Below are positions 40,203 through 49,517 of a stretch of 64,000 nucleotides of DNA, one piece after another. Within the stretch, counting starts at the first letter, position 1. Each line of letters opens with the position of its first letter. The notes beneath the pieces were generated by a model. It saw only the letters and a program-made list of their open reading frames with translations. It was not told where the DNA came from and searched no databases. The position numbers were made by a program, and so were the translations under genes. This DNA is from Agapetus fuscipes (lineage: Eukaryota; Arthropoda; Insecta; Trichoptera; Glossosomatidae), in NCBI GenBank assembly GCA_951799405.1, contig OX637353.1, forward strand, positions 15,252,001 to 15,316,000, given 5' to 3'.

Positions 40203-42710
40203 TAAGGTGGATCGAAATCGTTTTTTTGAGAATTTCGATTTCGCGTTATAACCAAAAGCTGCTCTATATCAATACAAACAATAAATTGTACTACCATTAG
40301 GTTGAAATATTTGATCTTATACTGCCCCAAAGACTCGAAAAGTTAATAAAAATCATAAAAACTGCTATATACTTAACTTTTTTTTTTGTTTATAAAGAAA
40401 AAAATAATTGAAGTATAATGAAGTTCAAATTTAAGCACAAAGCATGATTTTCTATAAATGATAGAAAAAAGACCCTTTTATGGCAAAAAATTTGAAAAAA
40501 TGCCAATCAACAGAAGTCTAGAAAAAAGTGATTTTAAGAGAATTGGTAAAATCTCTTTAAATTGAAAAAAAAAACATTATTTGTCGTGATTCCAGGTTTG
40601 CTTTAATGAATCCATCTCTTTTGATCAGACCGCAAACAGCAGCTGAAGTTTCTGTTACAATTTTTACTAATCTTTCAGTGGCTAACGTGTAGCAAGGAAA
40701 ATGGAAATGGCTTGAGATTAGTTCGTCAACAAGCAGTGGATTTTCTTAACAACGTGATGTTAATTCACCGTTCATAAATTTTGTAACAGGGGGCTTGGTC
40801 ACATTATTTTCGTGCCAGTTTATAAGGTTTTTTTATAATTGTTTGCATCAAAATCAAGTTTTGGCCGATCGTAGTTCGAATTCTCAAAATTGTTTCTTGT
40901 CGCGTTTCAATATTCTTCACAAGGCTAGAACTCATAAAAAGGCAAAGCAAGTAAGATGTCTTTTGGATGATTGAAATATCCATTTTTTTTCTGTATCTGC
41001 TTTAAATTATCTGTCAAATATCGCGACAGCTAGATTGTCTTGTGTAAGTGTCTAGCACCATTAATGCAATGTGGTTAGTTTTGATGTAAGACCACATAAG
41101 AGCATCCACTTCCATTATATAATTGATAATATTAACAGCTTGTCAGATGGTTAAAAAAAAGAACATAAAGCCGTAGTATTCTGTGAGCTATCTTGAATGC
41201 ACTAGTTTTCCAGGGTTTCTTTTTAATAACCTTTGAGAACCATATCCAGACATTATAGTTATTCTTCGTCCAATAGGTAGATCACATTGGATAGTTAGAA
41301 ACGAGACTATTGGAAGCTCTTCACAACTTTTTAATACCTTTTCTATGGGTTCAGAGTAACTTCTTGGTCCACTTGTACAACCATCAATATATTCAAATAA
41401 TTGGCGCGGCAGTTCGTTGGCATGGAGTGGACAAATACACCATTGCAGCGGTTTTACTAGATATTTTAATTTTTTTTGAATAAATTTACCAATTCCATCT
41501 GTATTAACAATAGTTCTATCACGTCCGATTCCAGCAAAAAGGATGACATTGATATCTTTACTGATTAAAATATCCATAATTTTTCTTGTTATTATTGCTG
41601 CTTTATCAGTGATTAAAGAAATATGACCAATGTACTGTGACCTTGCGTCCTTAAATAGCTAATATGCTCCTCTTTAATCATATTTCTCTTATGATCCACC
41701 ATATTAAAGGTTTTATTTTTACGTCCATCAAAGTATAAACCCAAATCTTAGTAATCAGAATAAATGGTCACACCGCTGAACTTAGTTCTCTACTTTTCAC
41801 GGACTCTTCTAATTTTATTTTGATCGAAAACTTTGGATGAATTGTTGTCTGAAATAATACCAACGCTTTGTTGCCAAAACAAGAGCAGCTTCAGCCTTAT
41901 TGGAAATGCCAAATTGATCCACAGGTGTTTCCAGTATGCCAGGGTCAATATTTTTTAATGAATATGAATACGAAGTTTGAGGTAGCATTCTCTGAAGTGC
42001 TAGTTTTTTTATTACTGTTGAGAGACATCAGCTGATAGGTCAGACAGATTTGGCAATAAACTTGTAGCTTTTTCTTCGTGTGGTTCATATTATTTCTGTT
42101 TCCGGTTCAGCTTTTTTTTAATTTCCCGCAGCAGTTTTCAAATCAACACTCCTTATGATCATTTATCTTTTGGTCCTTTGATCAATCAGAATATTTTTCA
42201 GTTATCGGTACTTTAAGATTTTTTTCATAATTAAATGAAGCCAATCTGTTGCATTAACACGCTGATATATCAAAAATACACTTAGGATCTCTCGCAAATT
42301 TGTATGCGCAAAAAATATGAGAAGCGTACAACTATAGTTACATCTCTGAGAGCACCGAATTGGTGACGCGCGTCTGCGCGGAGTAACAAAGTTAGGGGGT
42401 GCTTCCACCCACCCCTCTCAAATTACAAGATACCAACCACGTAATAATAACTATTTCATTCATTTTAAAGAAATAAAATTTTATTTCGTTTGATTTTATC
42501 TAATACTTGATTCTTAAACACAGGGGTAAAAATGAGTAGTTTTATGTATTTTTGTAATTTTTCTGATGACTTGGGGCAGTATAATTAATTAATATTTTGA
42601 TAAGATTTTTTTTTATATCAGATACTCACCCCATAGAGCAACTGTTCTGCACAACGCAATTACGAAAAAATGATTTTTAATTTTTTCCATACATACAGCG
42701 ATCCACCTTA
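40203..42710 (-). mobile_element. DNA transposon, unassigned superfamily, decayed
   Basis: TIRs TAAGGTGGATCG at both ends, flanked by the exact 8-bp duplication ATACCTAT (40195-40202, 42711-42718). Subterminal inverted repeats TATACTGCCCCAA (about 40319 and 42573) and GCTCTATR further in. 2,508 bp. Encodes a broken minus-strand protein (next entry). TTAA could also be read as target (TTAA|GGTGGATCG), but the 8-bp match argues against it. Confidence 0.8.
41150..42010 (-). pseudogene. Broken transposase of the 40.2-kb element
   Basis: Read on the minus strand from about 42010 down: MLPQTSYSYSLKNIDPGILE, TPVDQFGISNKAEAALV, shift, SVGIISDNNSSKVFDQNKIR, shift, LGLYFDGRKNKTFNMVDHKR and KEEHISYLRTQGHST, shift, YIGHISLITDKAAII, then an open frame 41577-41188 with VILFAGIGRDRTIVNT, LVKPLQWCICPLHANELPRQ, IDGCTSGPRSYSEPI and NPGKLVHSR, where a TAG replaces the codon before LT. 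At least three frameshifts and one stop. Acidic residues in YFDGRK and GRDRT could be catalytic (inference). I have seen this arrangement in arthropod proteins labelled uncharacterised, but cannot name the superfamily. Confidence 0.7.
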
Positions 42711-42718
42711 ATACCTAT

Positions 42719-43253
42719 ATCGGATTTCAAAACTATGTATTGGAGATGCGGCGCGGTATGAATACCTACGAATCCTGCGATGTATTATTTACGCGATATA
42801 CCTAGATATGTATTTTGATGAGGCTTCGGTGTTATCTACCTAACACGTTACGGAACCAGTAGAATTTGAAGTTTGAAAATAAGAAGTATGAAATTTTAAA
42901 TCGATTTTTATTTTAAGGGATTTCTACGGTTTGTATGTCATAATTCGTTAAAATGAAATTCTTTTCCTTCATACTTAATCCAGGCTTAGGACTGGCTGCA
43001 ATTAAATACACTCGAGCGAGACTAATGAATCCGAATCATTTAAAGAAACCATAACGGCCTCATTCATTAGATTTGTTGAACCCAAAACCAGAGATAAACG
43101 AATTTATTAGTATGGGAAATCTGACTTTATGCTGGTTTAAAAATTAAAACCTTTTTATGAATAAGGGGGAACAAGCTTAAATTCTTAGAAAAGTAGCATA
43201 ATTAATATATGGTTTTTACGCGAATACATAGTTTTTTTTCATACATGGATGTC
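42719..43253. other. No feature recognised
   Basis: No gene or repeat identified. Confidence 0.4.
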
Positions 43254-43905
43254 GTGGATCGCAATATCTGATATTCGGTTTCGACCAATGGTTTCGACTC
43301 AATACACAAGAGAACCCGAAAACCGAAAACACAACGCTGTACGCGCGCGCCGCGAATACATAGTTTACTTTGCGTATGGCCGGCAAGCACAGCAAATCAC
43401 TTGGCCGTTGGGCCGCGTCAGAGGCGAAGATCCAAGCCCTCCATCCACTTCACTGCTCCTGGCGTGGCCTCGTGGAGGTCCTTCAGGCCAGGAGGGTGTC
43501 TTCTGATGGGGCACTCCTCCACTATGTGCCGGACAGTCTGGTTCTCCGCCCCACAGTCACATCCTGGAGATGGAGCTAATCCCCATCTATGGAGCAAGAA
43601 GTTGCGACGGCCTTGCTCTGTTCGGATCCTATTCAAGGTCGTCCACAGTCCTCTCGCAAGATTAAACCCTGGGACCTCCTGGTGTGGCAGAGTGATCAGC
43701 TCGTGGTTTTTAAAGCCTTTCTCCTCCTATATGGACTTCCATTGCAGTGTAGCATCCCTACTCCGATCATCAATTGTCCAGATGGGGTTTCTGGACTCGA
43801 GTCGCTTGTTTGGGTGCTGGAAGATGTCCTTGAAAGCAGGGAGCAGCGGGTCACTTCTCACTCTGTGGATTGCAATATCTGATATTCGGTTTTGACTCAA
43901 TATAT
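43254..43905 (-). pseudogene. LINE C-terminal domain with CCHC-type finger
   Basis: The minus strand from 43890 to 43418 is one frame with a single stop near 43726: NRISDIAIHRVRSDPLLPAF, NPIWTIDDRSRDATLQWKSI, stop, HELITLPHQEVPGFNLARGL, LNRIRTEQGRRNFLLHRWGL, CDCGAENQTVRHIVEECPIR. C-x-C and H-x4-C form the zinc-binding motif found at the end of several non-LTR RT families. A roughly 31-bp direct repeat (GCAATATCTGATATTCGGTT at 43261 and 43872) flanks it. Confidence 0.8.
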
Positions 43906-43965
43906 AGATATTGAAACTATATACGGTTTGAACCGCCCACCTAAGATATACCCCAGGTCAGCAGC

Positions 43966-44678
43966 AGTGTTGCCACCTTAGCCCTTTTGGGGCTAGATCA
44001 AGCACTTTTTACTTCTTCTTCTTCTTCTTCTTCAGCTTGTTTTAGGACTAGGTCCTGTTTATTCTCGGGTTCACTCCTGGGACGCGGATGTCCAGCTGTC
44101 CTTCCACCTCTTTGGTGGTCGTCCAGGGGGTCTGCTGGTTGATGGTATCTCGTCTGCCGCTATTTTCACCATTCTCACCGGATCTCACTTTTTACTGTAG
44201 GTGTTTAATGATTTAGCCCGAAAAGGGCTATCTAGCCCTTTTCATTTACTTTACTTTTACTTTCATTTACATTTAAATATTGTACGAAAATCTGAAATTT
44301 GCGCCATGGTAACATCGCGATAACATCGAACTTTCGCGATTTTTGTCACATATATTGTTTATTTTTTTTGGTAGATACCATTTGTTCGATTATGGCATAG
44401 ATGGATTATGGCAACATATCTATGGCAACTAAATGATTCTAAACGGAAAATTTGTTAATTTTAGTTTGTAAAATAACCAATATTTTTAATTTTTTAACCT
44501 AATTTTGAAAAAAAATATTGTGAATCAAACTAAAAAATAAATACATAACTGAAATCATTAGTCCAGGTGTTTTTTTAGCGTTTTTTTACACCAACTCTTT
44601 TTATGCTCCTTTTAGCCCGATCTAGCCCTTTTTAGCTTCTTCAATTGCCCCCATTACTAAAACTAAGGTGGCAACACT
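43966..44678. mobile_element. TIR element M8
   Basis: Ends AGTGTTGCCACCTTAG and its complement; interior ends share GGGCTAGATC. About 540 bp without the insertion at 44014-44186. CAGTGTTGCC-type ends are common in hAT MITEs, but no clean target duplication is seen. Confidence 0.65.
44014..44186 (-). pseudogene. LINE 3' end inserted in M8
   Basis: The minus strand encodes GRPPKRWKDSWTSASQE and a stop, a typical LINE ORF2 end, followed by a (GAA)n tail. The 10-bp duplication ACTTTTTACT flanks it (44004-44013, 44187-44196), a clean target-primed insertion of a 5'-truncated copy. Confidence 0.8.
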
Positions 44679-44703
44679 TTTCCACTGTCACTCCACTTTC
44701 TTT

Positions 44704-44742
44704 GACTTATAGGTTGGTATGCGGCTGACTACCCATACGCAA
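44704..44742 (+). mobile_element. R element 5' scrap
   Basis: TGACTTATAGGTTGGTATGC to CTACCCATACG; followed by the tail end of an S1-D second unit (ATGCAACTAAGCCACACATA, reverse). Confidence 0.6.
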
Positions 44743-44766
44743 TGCAACTAAGCCACACATATAGTT

Positions 44767-45045
44767 TTTTTTTTTGGGGTCTATGACACTTGTTGTAGTG
44801 CCGCAGAGGTGTAAGAGCTTGGTCGTCGCTACAAAGCGCCAATACTCAAGCAATACCCAGTTGCTGTAAGGCTGGATGGACCTTTGGTGATCGGTCATTG
44901 GTAAAGGTGTATGAATTTTTCAACCCAGCGAAGAGCACATTCGAAATATAAATAGTATATTTTTGTGCTCCGCCGGGATCCGAATCCACAACCTTCCATT
45001 TACGAGTCCGAAGTGTTGCCACTACGGACTACGGACCGGTCCAGT
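44767..45045 (-). mobile_element. SINE S1-A
   Basis: Minus-strand copy; T run at 44767-44778 is the poly(A), then the S1-A module, AAGCTCTT-type branch, body and head up to ACGGACCGGTCC. The module is shortened: it starts at GGGGTCTATGACACTTG. Confidence 0.85.
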
Positions 45046-45059
45046 GTGCATTACATATA

Positions 45060-45530
45060 GTGTAATTTCTTGCCTATGTTTCCCCGAAGGAGTCTCATGC
45101 GGCGATTCGGGACGTATTTATTTTTGCAGGTAAGGGGGCCGGCCTTACATCAACCACTTTCAGTTGAAGTGGGGTCTTCCCAGCTCCTGGGGGGGCTGGT
45201 TCTCATTTCTTGTGAAGGCTGAGTAAACCTTTGAGATCGAACCCTTGCTCTCGGCATGGAATGCAAGCATTCTACCAATTGGGTTATCGACCTTTTTACG
45301 AGCTTGATCGTCGTCGCTACAAAGCGCCAATTCTCAAGCAAGACCCAGTTGCTGTAAGGCTGGATGGACCTTTGGTTACCTGTCATTGGTAAAGGTTTTA
45401 TGAATTTTTCAACCCAGCGAAGAGCAAATTTGAAAACATAAATGATATATTTTTTGTGCTCCGCCGGGAATCAAACCCACAACCTTTCCATTCAGAGTCC
45501 GCAGTGTTACCACTGAGCTACGGACCGGTC
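45060..45530 (-). mobile_element. Composite SINE S1-D
   Basis: Read in reverse: S1 head with A box CGTAGCTCAGTGGTAACACT and weak B box, body, AAGCTCGTAAAAAGGTCGAT junction at about 45290-45305, second tRNA-like unit (AACCCAATTGGTAGAATGCT), second body with CACTTCAACTGAAAGTGG hairpin and CGTCCCGAATCGCCGCATGA terminus. Confidence 0.85.
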
Positions 45531-45531
45531 A

Positions 45532-45762
45532 CCATTTATATTTTCAAATTTTCTCTTTCATGGGCTGACAAATCCATACAACTATACCAAAGAGAAGTCA
45601 CTAAAGGTCCATCCAGCCTTTCAGCAACTGGTTCTTGCTTGAGTATTGGCGCTTTGGACCAAGCGCGTAAACAACACCTCTACGGCACTACAGCAAGTGA
45701 CATAGACCTCTAGAGTCTCTGAAATCTAGGGAGTCTACCGCACAAGATTTCTTAAAAAAAAC
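45532..45762 (+). mobile_element. SINE S1-A, headless
   Basis: Starts in the body (ACCATTTATATTTTCAAATT) directly abutting the head of the preceding reverse S1-D, so the two form an inverted pair. S1-A module and A run at the end. Confidence 0.75.
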
Positions 45763-45784
45763 AAATTTCTTTTTACGTTCACTT

Positions 45785-45835
45785 TGCCTTGCACCGCATT
45801 CTTCTCTTACAAAATCATTCCTCACCCTATCACTC
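45785..45835 (-). mobile_element. LINE-A coding scrap
   Basis: The minus strand encodes RDRVRNDFVREECG, the segment homologous to RDRVRNEWVKKKCN of the 37.1-kb copy. Confidence 0.55.
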
Positions 45836-46034
45836 TAACTGGTTGTTTCAAATAAAGGGGTTGAGCTGAAGCATTCAGTAACTCTTGAATAACTCAAGAG
45901 CTTCTGCAAGGAATCCAGCAACGACTATTGGGAGAGAAAATCTGTAGCTGGAGTGCAAACCAGCAGTCTATTGTTCAACTGAAAGATGCTGCAGTCTCAA
46001 GAGCCACAGATGAGCATTTTTGTGTGACAATTTT
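45836..46034. other. No feature recognised
   Basis: Short plus frame 45928-46134 has no recognisable domain. Confidence 0.35.
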
Positions 46035-46112
46035 GCATAGCTGTCAATGCAACTCTGTCGATATTCCGCTAGGAGTGACCAAAGCCTCTGCAGAGCTGCC
46101 TCCATTTCTTCC
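46035..46112 (-). mobile_element. LINE-A 3' end scrap
   Basis: GCAACTCTGTCGATATTCCG and CTAGGAGTGACCAAAGCCTC, the reverse LINE-A terminus. Confidence 0.65.
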
Positions 46113-46421
46113 TATAATAATAATATTAGGATGATTTATTTGGTGAGCGTTGTTTTTTGTGCGTATCACACCTCAAGAGCCCTCTGCGAGCTTGGTCGTC
46201 GCTGTAGAAAGCGCCAATTCTCAAGCAAGACCCAGTTGTTGTAAGGTTGGATGGACCTTTCAGTGACTGGTCTTTGGTAAAGGTTTATGAATTTTTCAAC
46301 TCAGCGAAGAGCACATTCGAAATATAAATGGTAATTTTTTTGTGCTCCGCCGGGATCCGAATCCACAACCTTCCATTTACGAATCCGAAGTGTTACCACT
46401 GGACTACAGACTGGTCCAAGA
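46113..46421 (-). mobile_element. SINE S1-L
   Basis: In reverse: head with GTAGTCCAGTGGTAACACTT, B box (GGATTCGGATCCC), body, CAAGCTCGCAGAGGGCTCTT join, LINE-type tail and (ATT)n. Third full example of this join. Confidence 0.85.
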
Positions 46422-46432
46422 TTCTTACATAG

Positions 46433-46932
46433 ACCGGTCCGTAGTCCAGTGTAACACTTTGGACTCGTAAATGAAAGCTTGTGGGTTCGAATCCCGGCAG
46501 AGTACAAAAATATACAATTTATATTTTCAAATATGCTCTCCGCTGAGTTATAAAATTCAAAAGCCTTAACCAATGGCCGGTCACCAAAGGTCCATCCAGC
46601 CTTACAGCAACTGGGTCTTGCTTGAGAATACAAGCTTGTAAAAAGTCCGGTCGATAGCTCAGTTGGTAGAATGCTTGTATTCTATACTGACAGCAAGGAT
46701 TCGATCCCCACCGAGGGTGTCAGACTGATTTCCCTTTTTGTTGTTAATTTAAAATCCAAATATTGGCATGGTGTAGGTACTCAGCTTTCACAAGAAATGA
46801 GAACCAGCCACCTCGGGAGCTGGGAAACCCCCACTTCAACTGAAGTGGTTTGTGTGAGGCCAGCTCCCTTACACGTATAAATAAATAGGTCCCGAATCGC
46901 CACATGCAACCCCTTTGGGGATAACGTTGTCC
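46433..46932 (+). mobile_element. Composite SINE S1-D, complete
   Basis: Head GACCGGTCCGTAGTCCAGTG, B box GGTTCGAATCCC, body, junction AAGCTTGTAAAAAGTCCGGT (46627), second unit TCGATAGCTCAGTTGGTAGA with B box GATTCGATCCCC, body, hairpin CACTTCAACTGAAGTGG and GGTCCCGAATCGCCACATGC. It runs directly into the L2-like LINE fragment. Confidence 0.85.
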
Positions 46933-46934
46933 GG

Positions 46935-47330
46935 AGAGGGTGGTCTACCGTGTTTGTCTGATGGTTTACATAGCTGTTAATGGTACAACTGCTTCATACT
47001 TGTCTGACACGTTCTCACCTGTTGAGATAGATTTGAGACGCCTAACTCTTAGATCAGCGGGGTGTGGGGTGGTTGACTTATTTCAGCCGTCACGTCAGAC
47101 ACGCACTAATTTTGGGGACCGTGCTTTCCAGTTTGCGGGCCCAATGGAGTGGAATAGACTACCACCTCATGTGAGGAAGGCAGAAACTGATGGTGTTTTT
47201 AAAGGAGCACTAAAGACTCACTTTACAAAAAATCTTATCCGTGATTTGAGAGGGCCCTTGAGGTGTGACACACACAAAAAAGGCGCTCTTTAATTATGTG
47301 TACCATATAAATAAATTATCCTTGTATATA
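46935..47330 (+). pseudogene. L2-like LINE C-terminal end; S1-L partner tail
   Basis: The plus frame (from about 46955 to the stop at 47291) encodes the L2/CR1-group ORF2 C-terminus: LSDTFSPVEIDLRRLTLRSA, FGDRAFQFAGPMEWNRLPPH and FKGALKTHFTKNLIRDL. The 3' untranslated end GGGCCCTTGAGGTGTGACAC, ACACAAAAAAGGCGCTC, then ATAAATAAATTATCC closely matches the S1-L tail (about 36 of 40 positions around GAGGTGTGA by eye). The RT core is absent, so this copy is dead, but it shows the family S1-L parasitises. Confidence 0.85.
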
Positions 47331-47336
47331 ACGTAG

Positions 47337-47462
47337 TCAAGAATTCCACTATGGAATGTAACACTGGGAATCGAACCCACAGCGTTCCTGTTCCGACAAC
47401 GAGTCCGTAGCGGTAACCAAAACACTACGGACTACATTCTGCGCTCCTATATTACATACATA
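47337..47462 (-). mobile_element. SINE S4 (fourth tRNA-like head)
   Basis: In reverse: TAGTGTTTTGGTTACCGCTA, then GGACTCGTTGTCGGAACAGG and B box GGTTCGATTCCC. A tRNA-like arrangement distinct from S1, S1-D second unit and S3. Related scrap at 37628-37800. Confidence 0.6.
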
Positions 47463-47473
47463 TCGAACACTGA

Positions 47474-48128
47474 TGGGACATCCCCACGCTTGCGGCAAGC
47501 GCTTGGAAAACCAAACAGGGTCATCCACACGCTTGTGCGTGCGTCTGTGTGTGTTCGAATAAGCAAGCATGGCGGACGTCCAGCTTTGAGCTATAACATT
47601 TGGATTAAACTATTTTTATTAAAAAAAAACAAAAAGAGAGAAACTAAAAAGAAACGAATAATTCGGTAAAGACGATGGTGGATGCTCAAAATTCATAGAA
47701 ACCGTACCGTACCAGAATGCGCGCGCACAAGTATGTGTGTGCCTGGCATGCGCATGCGTGAATTCCCTTTGACTTGCCGCTGCCTTAGTTCTTGTTTACC
47801 GTATACGCCAATGAGAAATTTTACATGAGCAATGTTTGCATGTGTACTGGACCAATGTGTCTTGTTGTGTCTCACATTATCGAGTTGTACGGTTTTTCTT
47901 AGCTCAGATTGTGTAGTATTTGATTCAGAAGACAACTGCATGAAAAAGTCATATTTGTCAAGATTGACGTATACGGTAAACAAGAACTGGGGGAGCGTTG
48001 CGTCAAAAAACCGACTCTGGTCGGATCGGCGACAAGCCAAGCCAAAGCGGCTCAAACCACGCCCCCAGCCCAGCCAAACCGTCCACACGCTTGGCTTGTA
48101 ATCGCTTGGCAAGAGTGTGGATGCCCCA
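47474..48128. mobile_element. M2-related longer TIR element
   Basis: Left end TGGGACATCCCCACGCTTGC, right end GGCAAGAGTGTGGATGCCCC plus A; both resemble the M2 TIR (TGGGGCTTCCACACGCTTGC). Flanks TGA left, TAA right, so not a perfect duplication. Contains a complete M5 at about 47788-47995 (AGTTCTTGTTTACCGTATAC to GTATACGGTAAACAAGAACT), a MITE inside a MITE. No transposase seen. Confidence 0.6.
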
Positions 48129-48466
48129 TAATAATTGTAATTGGGGAATCTGTTTGGGCCAAACTGATTCCATGCAAGAGGACTGTAGAAAATGGTGTTA
48201 GAAGTAAGTCAATCTTACTCACAATATATTATATCTTTCTTGTCTGTTAATAGACATATGTGTTTGCTAACAATAAACTGCCATCTAGCGACGCTTTCAA
48301 AAAGGACAATTTAAATTTTAAATTGCTAGATACATAGTTTTATATGTGAAATTAACAACCAACCAACGATTCAACAGCAGGCTTGGTCGGATCGTCCTAG
48401 AATCAGACACAAAAATTTCCGAAAGTTAAATACGAGTATGCATCAAACATAAAATCAAAACTTTTT
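48129..48466. other. No gene; inverted shared segment
   Basis: 48255-48295 matches 38296-38335 in reverse (GTTTGCTAACAATAAACTGC). Otherwise nothing. Confidence 0.4.
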
Positions 48467-48730
48467 TTTTTTTAATAAATTTGTGAAGAGATATATGCAA
48501 TTCACCAACCTATTCTGCCTGGCTAGAAACAGGTTTAAATATCGTCAATGAATAATTCATTATTGTTTATTTTAACGAATCATTATTAAATAATTACCTA
48601 ATAACATATGTTGAACCAGGGTCAAAGTTATGGTCAAATAATCCAGGCGGGGATCGAACCAACGTTGTTCTATTCCAAACACGCTAGAAAGATCAGCCCA
48701 CTTGGCTCCCTCGGCCATAACACCGACTTT
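48467..48730 (-). mobile_element. SINE S3
   Basis: Reverse copy: poly(T) at left, terminus, body, B box in reverse (GGGGATCGAACCAACG) and head ending GGCCATAACACCGAC. Here it is not flanked by MS1, unlike the two copies at 1.4 and 3.2 kb. Confidence 0.75.
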
Positions 48731-48751
48731 TGGAGATTGGAGAAAAGCAAT

Positions 48752-48993
48752 CTAATCTAAATCTAAGTTGCAAAGATATGTATCATTTGAGATTCATATT
48801 AAATGCATTCCCACAAGCAGACACGCATAATTTCGCGCTCACACATTCCGCATGTGGACCTACAATATAAAAACCCAATGTCAAATGAACATAAGCCCTG
48901 CAACTCTTGCCGACCTTCCCTGAAACAGGGGTGACATTAGCAAAGTAAACCATTTTTTACAGTATGGGTACATATCAACCTATAAGTCAAGAT
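48752..48993 (-). mobile_element. R element copy
   Basis: AATCTAATCTAAATCTAAGT to CAACCTATAAGTCAAG; part of GGTGGTCAGCCTCATA deleted. Confidence 0.8.
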
Positions 48994-49514
48994 AAAAGGG
49001 GACGAAACGGTGTTAAATAAAATTGACCAATTATTCTTATTATTAAAAGCATTTTTTCTTGGGTAATACATGCAAAAATGTCATGCATAAATGGATGTGT
49101 ATGTCAGATGTAAAGGTCGCGTCTTTATTGTATTATACATGCATGCATACATCACCACACACCGTCTGTCTCCATCCACTCCCCGTATCATGCAAGCGCC
49201 TCAAAAGCATTTCTCAGAGTGTTCAGCCTCATGCCACATCAAAGGCTTTCACAAAAGGCAAATAACTGCAGACGTGCAAAACACTCGCTCAAGGGAAAAC
49301 CAGAGAAAAGCATTGTTTTACAATTTCACAGAGGTATGCATAACAATGGCTGAACTGAAGGATGAATGTGTGTGAAAAAAAAACAGTTCTTTTTACGTGA
49401 ACTTTGGATAAAAGCAACTTATATATTTAATCTAAACATATTTAAAATTACGGATAAAAGAAAAACAGCTTTGTTTTCGATTACTTGAGTACATATATTA
49501 ATTCTAATATATAT
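48994..49514. other. No gene recognised
   Basis: Two overlapping plus frames (49059-49265, 49091-49375) without recognisable content. Confidence 0.35.
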
Positions 49515-49517
49515 TAA

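Noticed and set aside
40199..42714. TTAA as the target site of the 40.2-kb element (Kolobok or piggyBac type)
   Set aside because: TTAA does occur at both ends, but an exact 8-bp ATACCTAT lies directly outside the 12-bp TIR, which is less likely by chance. Kept as an alternative, not as the call.
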